A DNA stretch of 64,000 bases from Parelaphostrongylus tenuis (Eukaryota > Nematoda > Chromadorea > Rhabditida > Metastrongylidae), in assembly GCA_019055375.1 (NCBI GenBank), contig JAHQIW010000116.1, positions 62,001 through 126,000 of the forward strand, written 5' to 3'. Below the pieces are notes generated by a model. The model worked only from the letters and a program-made list of their open reading frames with translations. It had not been told where the DNA came from and searched no databases. Position numbers and translations under genes: made by a program. The first letter of the stretch is position 1; each line of letters begins with the position of its first letter. Positions 24,801-35,109 of the stretch are shown in pieces.

Positions 24801-27800
24801 TCTGCAGTCTTCAGTTTTTCCTTCTGTTTCGTTTGATGAAAGTTGATAGTAAAATGGTAATAATAGTGTGAATAATGGCGTCAGTGTTGTGCAGTACAAA
24901 CAATGTTTAACTTGACAGTCACTGGATCTCCAGCGACACGGTTCATTCATGATCGAACTATAAAGCTTGCTGTGATCTAGGCGAATAGATACCGAACACA
25001 GGAAGATATGCTTTGAAAGCTCACAAATGTTGCCGAAAAATTCCATTAGTGTAAACTTCAAGATGGAGATTATTAAGCGCTCACAACTGGGCAATTAGAG
25101 GAATTACACTTCCACACCGTCATACTATCTTGCTTGCGTCCTGACTTATGATACTAGAAAATCTTGAAGCCTTCTTGGAATATATTCATTAGTTTCGCTC
25201 ACAATGCATGTATGAACTAGGAGGCAGAATCAGTAATGTTGGACGGTCAGTTACTCTATCAGTAGAAGCTGCAACCGAATGGATGTGTATACGTTCATTC
25301 ATTCTTCTTGATTCACTTATTAACATGTCTTTTTATCTATAATCTATCCATTTATCCATATGTTTGGAATAAACATGAGTTAGGGCGAAATCCTCGTGCT
25401 GTTTAGAGGCAGAATTGCATTTTACCAAGAGCTTCTACCAAAGAGACATAAACTGTACTCTCCTATTTGCTCTCTTCAATGACATTTGTGGAAAAATATC
25501 AAGGCCGTTTCAGGTACAACCACCGATCCTCGGTAGTATAGTGGTTAGTATCCGCGTCTGTCACATGCGAGACCCGGGTTCAATTCCCGGCCGGGGAGGC
25601 TTTTTGATTGCATGTAGCTAAGCACTGATCCCTTCCTTTTCACTCTTTGATGGTATCGGTGATGATACGCTTTTGCCAAAGCATACATTGACAGTCGATC
25701 CTCCGTATAATGGTCAATGTCTGTTACATACGGGAGCCTAGTTCATTTTCCAGCTGTGGAGAATGCATTGAATGTACTTTCATAATCCTATATCAAGCAC
25801 ACTCTACGAAAGTTTTCGCGGTGGCTCGTAATTCTCCCACGTTTGTTTCTAGGTATCTGAAGTTCATCGAAAGGTGTTCCAAATTTAAAAATAAACACAT
25901 TCGCTTACTTAGATCTCAAATACACACAACACCCATATTATATTTGATGATAAAGCAACATTTTTTCGTTTGACAATTACAATTAGTATACATTATTCTA
26001 GAAAACAAATCTTCAAATGAAACATTATTGATAGAATTCTTCATGATTTACTCAGGCAGTGGAATCCGATACATGTGCGTCGTTTACAGAAGCCTACAAA
26101 AATGGTAAACCAGTTCCGGTCAATGCTCGCAGTAGTTTGGCCGACGGTAAGCTATTCTATCTCGTTAACAGCAAATAAAAGAAGGCCGCGCTGATAAAGA
26201 TGCTGTTCTTTTTGTAATAACAAATAGAAGAGTTCATCTTAATGAAGCTACCGTTTCTTAGAACACGAATGCAAAGCTAATGTTTTCTCCAAGGTTTATT
26301 ATTTTAGTTTTTACACTACGAAGTTATAGCCAATGCATTGCTCCCTACTTCTTTCTTTCATCAGTTTCTAAGTTGACAGAGTTTGGAAATTTCTCAAATT
26401 TTCTCGGTTGCACCTACATTCTTATTGTGAGAAGTCATTATTGCAAATGATATCTTACGCACTGTAAATGCTGAAAATAGCGCGAGGTATTTATAACCTA
26501 TGCGACCAAGGGATTTCCTGGACTTTTACACTTAACAGTGGAATTTTTTTGCAACTACAGAGAATAGCGTATTTTGTTTTGTATTTGTCGAATTTTGTAC
26601 AGAATTTCGCACTTTTGTAATACATTGTAGAGTATTCTATTTATTACATCATAGCTTTCGTTTCGGGTAATTCTTAAAACCACAGCTCAAATTTCAATAT
26701 GCCTGGTAATCATTTTTGAGCTCTTGGTGTGGGGACTGGAGCACCCACACAGGATTGGCAAAAGACGAGAAAAGGTAACTGCCCGAGTGACGAGATCGCA
26801 AGATCGAAACACGTGTATCGGGCTCTATAAGTCAGCCCTCCTTGACAGACCACTGACATGTTTGGCTTAAAAATGATTACCAGGCATATTCTATTTGTAA
26901 TAACCGATATCATATACTTACTGTTATTTCTACATATGATTTTTTTGATAAATTTGTTGAGGTTCAATATAAACCCTAGAGAAATTCAAAAACAGTATAT
27001 TATGAAGTAGATTTTTCGTAAACGTGAGCAATCATGTGGCTTACATGGCCAAGAAATGTTCGCTTGCACCATATGTTCGCGAACTATATCGAAACGGGTT
27101 GCTTACGAAAAAATATTTCACCTTGCTCATGCTGTTTGACTCGTTGGCTAGACTAAAATCACCCGTTTTTTGTTTTTACAATGCTAGCAATGTCGTGAGC
27201 ATCTTCAGTTTGCTTATAGTGGTGTAAACGCAAAGATGACCTTACTCCATTTAAAGAGTTAAACAACTCTGCAAAGATGAATTTGATCAACGTCAGCCTT
27301 CGTATTCAAGGAGGAAGAGGGTACAAACCTCGCGATCGCTTCAACACTGGCAGTTCATGAATAATTACTTACTTTTTGAGCAAAGTCATATAAAAATCGG
27401 TTTCTTATTGTTTTTGTAACGTTTTTATGAGCGTCAGAATTCTTCTGATTATCTCCAATAACTCCGTACAATGATGGTGATTTTCCGTTCATGTTTTGTT
27501 TCCATATATTTCTTCTCACTAAGTAATAATCTATTCAAAAGATTGTTTTAATTTCGAATTAAGAAACGGAGAACTTCATTATTTTTGCTGATAGACTTTT
27601 CTAACTGGATTTTGACAACGTGAAATTTAACGCATAGGCGAACATGCACGTTTTCCAACACTTATTTCTCACGTAATAGGGCGTAATTCTCGAGAATTTC
27701 TCCTACGTGCTAATATTGAAACGAATTGTCAAAATTTTAGTGTAATGATAGTAATGCTAAAAAAATCTGAAAATTTCTCTGTAAAAGTTTCCAAACACAT

Positions 27801-30800
27801 TGCCGCAATAATGTCAAAAGTTTGTTTGTTATCAGATAGAGGGAAACTTCTTCTCCTTTCATATCTTAATATTTTTTAGTTCTAGCCATTACTTTTTTCC
27901 ATATTGGAAAGCTTTTCTACTCTCACCGTGTAACTACTCCGCAGGATCTGTTTGCGGCTTATTTTTCTATAGTTACAGGACACAATGAGATTTCGGTAGC
28001 ACATTGGTTCAAACTGGTTATCAATGTTTTAATTTGATTTTAAGTACTCAAAAATAGTTTCGAAGGTTTGGCGGTGCCGTTAGTTGGTGGAAATGCTTTG
28101 GCAACGGTTCAAGGACTTGTTGACCGGACGGTGACCGTGTGTGAAGAGTCTATTGCACTAAGTATCCTTCGACTCATTGAAATGGAGAAGGTGAATGGTG
28201 TTTGTTACTGTTTCAACTATTGCAAAGGGTGAAGTGCTCGTTCATGGTCAACGGCTTAGTTCAACATTCAACATTCATTCGATGTCAACTGCTGCATATT
28301 TCGCATATTTCGCCTATATAATGAAATCCTTGGGACTACCAAGGCTTCCACGTCAACGTTGTCGCCTACTAGACACTTTTTACCAATCTGTGCCATAAAA
28401 GTCGTATGAAATGGCTAACCCTTAAGGAGGAATCAAACCACCGATCACGTGTGCATCCTGAGACACCTCTAACCACTGAGCTACAAGCTTTCGTTTGTAT
28501 AAAAGCACGTGCTACTATAATTGCTCCGTAGAATAGACTCGTCGGTGCAAAAAGAGATGGGCATTACTTTAGGATGAAGATAAAACGCTAAAAAGATAGT
28601 TGAAGACATTTAAGGCTGTAGTCGAAGGTGGTGGTGCCGTTGGTTTGGCTGCGTTGATCAGCGGCAAGTTACCGGAACTACAGGGGAAGAAGTAAGACAT
28701 TTTACTTCTTCGTATGTCATTATAAAAATTATCTGTTCTTGGGTTTGAATTGTTACTTTGGTGTACAGGGCACTGTTTCTTGTAGTAATTAGTTATTACT
28801 TGTAGTTACTGTTCAGTACCAAAGCATTAGTATCTCACTAACAATAAAGTACTGTTTATTCACACTAACAACAAGTCCTTTCCAATTATTTTCACTTTCT
28901 TCTCTGCAATTTGTCCAAAGCTGACGTTTCAGCGGTTTCGCCTTCTTCATAGCCTGAACAGATCGCGTTGTCCACAGCCCCTTCACAGTCAGCTAAACAC
29001 CTCCAGTACTTCATTGGATAACCACATCAAATCTATATTTAGTCGCACCAGCATAATAACAACATTCAACAAACTCACTGCTGATTGTGAGTTCTCCACT
29101 AACTCGTTAAAGTGGAGACCAATCGCACCGAAAACATATGAACTTCAAACCTCTCAAATAAAAACAACAGTTTTGAATACTGTTCCGTATCACCCGTAAT
29201 AGCTGATTTTCCTCCCTACTCATCATATTTTGCAGTTGTTGTTGAGTTCGCCACCAATAGTTTTGCGGTTATAAGCTTACCTCAAAACTTGCATCAATTC
29301 TGATCGCACATTATCTAGGAATTTCTTTTGTTCTACTCAGTACGCGTCTGTTGTTCCTAGAATTAACTATCCAGAATGCCAACATCTATGGAACATGTAT
29401 GCTCAACCCCATTTCTTTTTCTTTTCTTCCCATTCCTTCAGCTGTCTTTTGCCTTTTATCTATAAAGGTACTCGATTTGTTTAGGGCTTGACAATGTGTC
29501 TTCTCTTTTTTCTTTTTACGTGTATGCCTTAGTTGTTTTACGATAGACATCAAGGAACAGCCTTGATCTTCTCCACATACCATAATGAGTTGAGAGGAGG
29601 TTTTTTACCCCGGTATCAACCTGTTAGATAGCAAATGCATGTTTTTCTATCCACCGATTGCCGCTACGCAGCTCTGCTTATCAGGAATATGAGCAATGAG
29701 TGAGCCCTCTGATACAAATTTATTTGTCAAACTGATTTAATTAGTCATATTCTTATTCCAATTATTTGTCTATTTTTACAATATTCACAACTGGCCGCTT
29801 TGATTTGTGCCACAAAGAGTTCAGATTGCTTAGCATCAGACAATTTAGCACAACTTGCAATAATATACGCAAACACTTCCGAAAGGAATGAACATTGTAC
29901 AATTATATCGTAGAGCATAAATTCAATTTTTGACAAACAACACATAATTTTATCTTTCATCATTCATCACTGGTGTCGTTTCAACTAAAAATTACTTTAC
30001 TGAATTCTTTTCGGTGGTATTTTTTCTTCTGCTGTTCATCAAACCTTCTTTAAACTCGATATATGTCCAAATTTCTTATGAGCCCAAGACCAAGTTAGGC
30101 GGATTCAAGTTTGAGTAGTCCTCTAGAAAACTTCAACATTGTCGTTCAAGCGCGTCTCAGTAACAGGTCGACTGTGCTGTGTGACAGAAGGAAAATCTCT
30201 GTGGCACTCAAAGGGTTAAGTTCCTCCTAAAGTAATCCCGATTTATGCGATATGTGAAGCGACTGATCGAAGACGATATATGGACTTGAACTCGTTGCTA
30301 CTTTAATTATTTCATATGCATTACCGTTGTAGCATATAGGATCTGTACTATAAAGCCTGCAATCATGCAGTGAATAGCATGCAAAAAGAATCAAAATGTC
30401 TTAGAGTAATGCATTACTTTAGGGTAGTGTCAATCCTGAGCGGTGGTAATATCGACACCACCGTGCTCGGTCGCACTATCGAACGAGGCTTAGCTGTCGA
30501 CAGTCGGCTAATTCGAGTTGAAGTTGTCGTATCCGACCGACCAGGCGGTGAGTATAAGAAGTTTGATACCCTTTGAATCTTATTACAAGGTCTTGGGAGG
30601 ATGCTAAGGAAAATGATGAGAAAGTTGTATATTATTTTCCACTATTTTTAAGGCGTTTCTCTACTTTGTGTAGTAAATTTCGGGCTCTTTACTCGACTCT
30701 GACCTCAACATCAAACTTTTTCACTATTTACTTGATGAAAAGACACTGTATTTTTATAACAGCATTTATTTATTCACAATAGCTAGCGTTTTCGACGGTT

Positions 30801-33776
30801 TTGCTCTCTTGAAAACTTGCAAATGCTTCTTCAAAACTCATTTCAGCATTTTTGATGTCGTGTCAAAATATTTTCAACTCTTATAATTAGCCCTTTCCTT
30901 CGAGTGCTTTATTAAGACCACGCTCGAATTTCAACAAATACTTTCAGTATTATTTGAGCAACTTGTTATGTGGTCTGGTAAGGGCTCTTGTACAGCCCGA
31001 TACACGTGTTTCGTCTTTACAGACTAGTCAGTCGGGCAGAACCCGTAGTCTTTCGATATATTTGAAGTCAGTTCTCTCGGGAGCTATGCTCCCTTACAGA
31101 GAGTTATCGAAGACGAACGTTTTGACACTCTATGTTAAGCGAAATTTTCACCTAACACACAGTCTTATAATTAGTATATTCTGCGGACACGTGGATATCA
31201 CAGACGATTTGTTCCCTACAATGTAGGCATATATTTTTCTGTTAACTGACTTCAGCACAAAATCGTTAAGAAAAAATTACTCGATCCAACTCGGTTCGCC
31301 TTCTTCTAGGCCGATGATTCATGTCGATTTCCCACAGCATTCGCCCACATGACGGTCCAAGTAAATTCGTTCTGACAATTTCGTTCTACATACCTAATCA
31401 ACAAAGAATATTTGATTGATCAGTTGTGAAATCATCGAGTTCGGACGACATTTATCTTCCTCAGATAGTAACCGAAGGATGACTAACGTAATGTGACAGC
31501 GATGAGCGTTGTTAACCACTAGCAAGCAATTTGTCATATCAGCAAGCTCGACTACCCTTTGAAAGATCTCAACAAGGCTAATTTATACCTGAGAATCCTC
31601 AACTTTGCTTTGCTCCATGCTCACAAGGCAGCAGTTTGAAGGAAATTGCAAGTAGCTAAAGATATTAAGACCTATTCATATCTCATACATCTGAATGCCA
31701 ATGGTTCGACTCCTAGGCTGTGCAAGATGCGGAAGCAAGTCCTGAGAAAAACGTTCCTTTGTGTTGTTGACGAATTTTAAGGAGATATGTGTATTTGAGT
31801 TGGCTAATGTAGATGTCATAACGATGGCAAGCTTAAACTCTATTCAGCTCTAGAACCTTATAACTTCGTGAGGCAAAACGACTCAAAATATGAGCGAATA
31901 TGGCTCATACGCGACAACTTGAACTCACACGTAGCGAAAACTAGCCAGTCAAACTATCGGTTGCCTGATAAAACATTCAAAACTACACCCATTCCTCAAG
32001 CATCACATTTTCGACCGTTGTTTTTGCTTGACTCTCAAGGATGGATCAATCAAATAAAAGTTTCAATCCGACTTTTGTGAAGATTTGAAAGTCGCGGGAG
32101 ATTCAGTTCTTACCTTTTTGGTGGTGCAAAATCTTCAACGATGAACGTCTAGAGGCCTCAGTTGATCAATTGCGATAAATAATGGCAATCAAATCATACC
32201 AAAAAACTTATCAATTCCACATTAGTTCCTTTTCGAGTGTTATCGTATTGCTTTTGCTCAAAAAAAGAGCTTTAATTCTTTCAGGCATCGCAGAACTGAC
32301 CACCAGAATAGCTCAGATGGGTGCCAGTATAAAAGATATTTTCCATGAAAGAGCTTGGATTGCAACCGACGTATTTTCTGTGCGGGTGAGTCAAACAACT
32401 TCGACATCGTATATCACATATATCATATACTTGACATGTATATGTAATATATATATATTATTTATACGTATATATTATACACGGGCGCCCTGGCAAGTGG
32501 TTGTGATGCTGGTCGCAGCGCGCGTGAAGCCGAGTTCCATCCCCTCCTCTTTCAACTCTCTCCGGCACTCAACAACGACCCCCTTTGGAACGCCACAGCA
32601 AGTTATCCTCGAAATTGCAGGAGATTCACAACCGTACTCTACGCTGTTCAGCTAAAACGAATTGAATGCTAGAAGTACTGGGATCCGCTAGTTAAAAAGA
32701 AGACATGTGAGACGGATCGATAAAATAAGAATACATATATCTAATATATGTATATATATACATATATGTATATCTATATATATATACAATGTTCAACATG
32801 ATTCTGGAGTTCAGTGTAGACTTGGCCATTTATTTTGAACGCTTCATCCATCACGATATAATTCTTCATAGAGAAGGTAATTTGCGAACAACTTGACTCT
32901 TTCTAACCACTTTTCCAATAGAATTATCTGCATACAAGCTGCCTATGATCTACTGCATCGGTCGTAGTATAAGCCTTAGACATTGCTTGCAACTTGAATT
33001 CGCATTCCCAGAAGCAGAGATTGCAAGATAGCTCTGTGGCCAGCGATGCTGTGCAACGATAGGCGCATAGTTGCTCACTTGACGATGCTCAGAAGATATC
33101 AAGGTCTCGTGCGGGGCAGAAAAATCATCGATTCTTCTGAGACAGACTCTATCTAGCTCAAAAAGATCAGGCACTGCCTGTGGTAACGAGTTGGGAATAT
33201 TTTTGTAAAGCTTTTTTGAGCCAGTTGAGCGTGAAGAGTGCTTGTATATTCCATTCTTTCTTTATGTATATATGTTAAAGCAATTCGAATGAAATGTGAT
33301 ACTATGTTGCATCACATCACAAACCAGAAGTATACAGCTTTCCATGTTCCTTTAGTTAGCAAAATAAACTTAGGAACGTTAATATGCAAGTAGAAGAAGC
33401 AGAATTGAACCATATCCGTCGGAGACTGAATGCTACAATTGAACGTTACAGTAATGGAGACGTAAATATGGTAGAACAGCCATATGAAGTATAGATCAAA
33501 CGGCCATTTAGTCACACTCCAACGGTGTTTTTTCTACCACATTTCTACCATCAGTCACAGGGTATGCAACCATAATTCGACATATTTTGTTCCTTTTCTC
33601 AGGTAAAAGTTGTCGCTGAGACGCGAGATCGTCAACATGTTGTCGAGTTGGAGGAAATGCTACGATCTAAATACGAGGATGTCAGTTTGTTGATTTTTTT
33701 TCACCTGATTGCGAAGGAATTTTTCAAAATGCCCAAAGTTGCTAATTTTCTTTAATTTCAGGTGCGAGTTTCGTGA
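18895..33776 (+). CDS. PLP-dependent serine/threonine dehydratase with ACT domain
   Basis: The family uses pyridoxal phosphate to deaminate L-threonine or L-serine to a 2-oxo acid and ammonia; relatives racemise serine. Exons: 18895-19013, 19267-19423, 20033-20181, 22175-22291, 23645-23746, 26056-26146, 28066-28190, 28615-28691, 30423-30547, 32285-32385, 33603-33680, 33762-33776 (TGA). Phases all agree and no stop interrupts the 417 residues. Residues about 1-90 include [13 protein letters not shown] with the Schiff-base Lys66. SAGNHA (90-95) is the substrate loop, [10 protein letters not shown] (190-199) the phosphate-binding glycine loop, and SGGN (318-321) the cofactor-ring pocket. About 338-412 ([20 protein letters not shown]) is an ACT-like regulatory domain, as in threonine dehydratases but absent from mammalian serine racemase. 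The first exon shown is internal; the start codon lies upstream. The acceptor of exon 5 is TTTTCAT, not TTTTCAG. Substrate preference cannot be read from sequence. Confidence 0.93.
20430..20790 (-). pseudogene. GIY-YIG domain relic of a second Penelope element
   Basis: In intron 3 the minus strand reads [20 protein letters not shown], then [15 protein letters not shown], ending [12 protein letters not shown] before TAA at 20430-20432. It aligns along its length with the endonuclease of the 8.1 kb element (GETGRPLCIRVKEHLA, TPLGTH, TRDLAPYLRLIF) but is heavily diverged. It is therefore an older or different subfamily. No RT is seen upstream. Confidence 0.7.
20897..20960. repeat. Dispersed repeat pair, copy 1
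   Basis: ttcaacggcgaaggtttt followed by actcccaactatg and cttgagttgc recurs at 23329-23395 in the same orientation, both within introns of the dehydratase gene. The complement (aaaaccttcgcc) resembles Penelope terminal-repeat ends such as that at 53.5 kb. Confidence 0.6.
21835..22048 (-). repeat. tRNA-derived SINE (family 3), intron 3
   Basis: The minus strand starts gggcgtccgtggccgagtgg, then ttataatgctggttgcgg: a Leu/Ser-tRNA-like head with box A. A body follows (tctccggcagtcaacacagc) and a tail near gaattgaatcctagaagtag. It matches 32483-32690 in the opposite orientation. Confidence 0.7.
23329..23395. repeat. Dispersed repeat pair, copy 2
   Basis: Same orientation and order of blocks as 20897-20960 (ttcaacggcgaaggttttga; gctcccaactatgctcttga). 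It lies in intron 4, 250 bp before the exon with the aberrant acceptor. Confidence 0.6.
24476..24538 (-). repeat. tRNA-like head of SINE family 1, copy b
   Basis: The minus strand carries aggtgtagaggtagcacgcg and then gtgaaacgcgggtccagtt. These match the box A, anticodon arm and box B parts of the family at 4.3 and 60 kb. No body is seen, so it is a decayed partial copy in intron 5. Confidence 0.5.
25527..25598 (+). tRNA. tRNA-Asp (GTC), intronic
   Basis: An intact 72-nt cloverleaf identical to the 9663-9734 copy: acceptor TCCTCGG/CCGGGGA, anticodon loop CTGTCAC, T arm CCCGG. It lies in intron 5 of the dehydratase gene in the same orientation as the host gene. A decayed copy follows one array period (172 bp) downstream, so this is a transplanted piece of the 7-10 kb array. 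Confidence 0.95.
25699..25762 (+). pseudogene. Decayed tRNA-Asp copy
   Basis: It begins tcctccgtataatggtcaat and keeps gtctgttacatacgggag of the anticodon arm, but the D and T arms are broken. The spacer after the intact copy resembles the spacers of the minus-strand array. Confidence 0.6.
26696..26890 (+). repeat. Hammerhead-bearing repeat inside perfect 22-bp inverted repeats
   Basis: 26696-26717 and 26869-26890 are exact reverse complements. Between them lies a copy of the family seen at 31.0 and 57.2-57.9 kb (ggactggagcaccc, ggattggc, the ribozyme, then cagaccactgacatgtttgg). It lies in intron 6. Other family copies lack visible inverted ends, so the inverted repeat may belong to a carrier or target rather than the family. 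Confidence 0.75.
26781..26823 (+). ncRNA. Type I hammerhead ribozyme, one core change
   Basis: Stem I GCCCGA/TCGGGC pairs fully. Stem II GATC/GATC is closed by a GCAA tetraloop. GAAA is followed by self-complementary ACACGTGT as stem III, then A at the cleavage position. The CUGACGA box reads GTGACGA (C3 to G), which should remove the C3-G8 pair and abolish or weaken cleavage. The whole fold fits the consensus; the assignment is by inspection only. Confidence 0.7.
28405..28510 (-). repeat. tRNA-like SINE head (family 2 type)
   Basis: The minus strand reads gcttgtagctcagtggttag then aggtgtctcaggatg and tggtttgattcctcc. These are box A and box B-like parts with no good cloverleaf. It lies in intron 7, 215 bp after the donor. 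Confidence 0.5.
28905..28985 (-). repeat. Penelope terminal-repeat relic
   Basis: The minus strand reads ctatgaagaaggcgaaaccg followed by ctgaaacgtcagc. This is the TGAAGA...GAAACGTCAGC signature of Penelope terminal repeats (compare 9364 and 53512). It is short and in intron 8. Confidence 0.5.
30995..31037 (-). ncRNA. Type I hammerhead ribozyme, one core change
   Basis: Minus strand: stem I GCCCGA/TCGGGC (six pairs), stem II GTC/GAC with loop TGTAAA, GAAA, then ACACGTGT stem III and A17. The CUGANGA box reads CTGACTA, so catalytic G8 is T and the copy should be inactive. The wider repeat (about 30950-31110, intron 9) shares the family's 3' block (tacaagagccc...cagaccacat). Confidence 0.7.
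32483..32690 (+). repeat. tRNA-derived SINE (family 3), intron 10
   Basis: Head gggcgccctggcaagtggtt then gtgatgctggtcgcagcg, body tctctccggcactcaacaac, and end agctaaaacgaattgaatgc. It is the inverted counterpart of 21835-22048. It follows an AT-rich microsatellite (32395-32480) and precedes another (32735-32790). Confidence 0.7.
32735..32790. repeat. TA-rich microsatellite
   Basis: Alternating TA/TG tracts (atatatgtatatatatacat) form a self-complementary run in intron 10. Confidence 0.8.
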
Positions 33777-33860
33777 AACGAGTTCGTTTCCGTCATTTAT
33801 ACTCAGAAATTATAGTTAATTCTTCTTTAAGAGAGTTATAGAGTTGTTGAGAAAAATATA

Positions 33861-33866
33861 AATAAA
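33861..33866 (+). promoter_or_regulatory. Polyadenylation signal of the dehydratase gene
   Basis: AATAAA 85 bp after the TGA at 33774-33776, a normal 3' UTR length for a nematode. No other AATAAA lies between the stop and this site. Confidence 0.7.
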
Positions 33867-33879
33867 TCTAGTCTGGATA

Positions 33880-34940
33880 TATTTTGCAGCAACACATGTA
33901 GTAACAAACTGCTGGTACGTTAGTGCGAAAAAAGTGAAACAGCTAGTGAGACAGTCATTGCAAGTTCATACACACAAGCGAAAATTCTGCCGTGTCATAC
34001 ATCAAAATGCCAATTTGAGTGGTTTGAAAGGAAGAACAAACGCTATTCTTGAAACTTCTTATTCACACACGAACTTGAAACATAATGTTGACAGGACCAA
34101 TAAACTAACGCACAGATGTCGCCGGACCTGGCTGAAGTCATTGAAAGCCTGAGCTCACTCAAGGGGAAAAGGTGAATTTTGGCTAGAAAATCCATAATGA
34201 TGCAACCAAATGTATCCCTCAATTTCATCCCAATGGAGACAGCGTGCATTCATCTGAATTTATGGGAACATTCTTGGATTCCTCGCAATTTCTTGCCATA
34301 CAGAGTTTTCTCATCAGACCTTTTTTAGCCGTTCTATTGCTTGAAAGAACTAAAATATTAACGAAGATTTGTGAATGACTTTTTTAGACATCTAGCAACC
34401 ATTTGGTGGCATATATTTCAATAGTTTGAAAACTGAATTCAATCTTCGGAAAGAATTTCACAGAGCGCTGTAAGTGTTATTGAGTTTCACACCCGTAGTA
34501 TTTATCCCTTTGCGCGAACTTTATAGGGCGTTTAATTGGCAATACAAAATGGAAGTAGCAGTTGGTACCTATTAAACGATAGAGCAAAGACTTTTCTAAA
34601 AACGAGAAGTCCAAAAAATTCTTTGAAGCCAAAAAAAATTCTAAATATGATGACAATCGCGCTCTCTCGTAATCTCTTGGCCCGCAGTGATTTCAATTAC
34701 CTCCTCGAAGGGAGTCGACATTCGCTAATTATTCGATGATTTTTCTCCACTTCGAATAATCTTCCAATTTCTTTGAAATTCTGGTAAAGTGCGATTTTAT
34801 CTACACGATCATGTGATTTGGTGCGTTTATCTGCGAGTGCAAAACGTGACGTTTTTCACTTTACAAAAATTAATTCAAGAGCCAAACCCATCTTTTTCAG
34901 AATATTTAATTCAATAGAACTACGAGAGTTAGTGGCACAA
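33880..34940. other. Intergenic, no gene recognised
   Basis: Short unsupported frames only. I see no repeat shared with other parts of the window. Confidence 0.45.
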
Positions 34941-34942
34941 AC

Positions 34943-35105
34943 GTCCTTCTGTGATGTAGTGGTAGAGCACGCGTCCCTGCATTGGATGAAATGCGGGTTT
35001 GATTCCTGAGGCCGTGTTTTTGCTCACCACTCAATTCTTTTAGGATTATATGAATGATAAGAATATTACGAAAAATGCAGTACAGTACTATCAATTTCGA
35101 ATCTC
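34943..35105 (+). repeat. tRNA-derived SINE (family 1), copy c
   Basis: Head gtccttctgtgatgtagtgg then tagagcacgcgtccctgcat, box B gcgggtttgattcctgagg, and body caccactcaattctttta with gaaaaatgcagta. Its anticodon-like loop is CTGCATT, whereas the 59.98 kb copy has CCGGATA. This argues for decayed SINE heads rather than a working tRNA gene. Confidence 0.7.
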
Positions 35106-35109
35106 CAAT

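Noticed and set aside
24753..25094. Minus-strand 113-codon frame in intron 5
   Set aside because: Cys/Leu-rich reading of AT-rich intron with no motif. It lies inside an established intron.
32182..32655. Longest open frame in the window (157 codons, plus)
   Set aside because: It is exon 10 of the dehydratase ([13 protein letters not shown]...) read through both splice sites into an AT repeat and a SINE. The GT at 32386 and the next exon's phase show it is not one exon.
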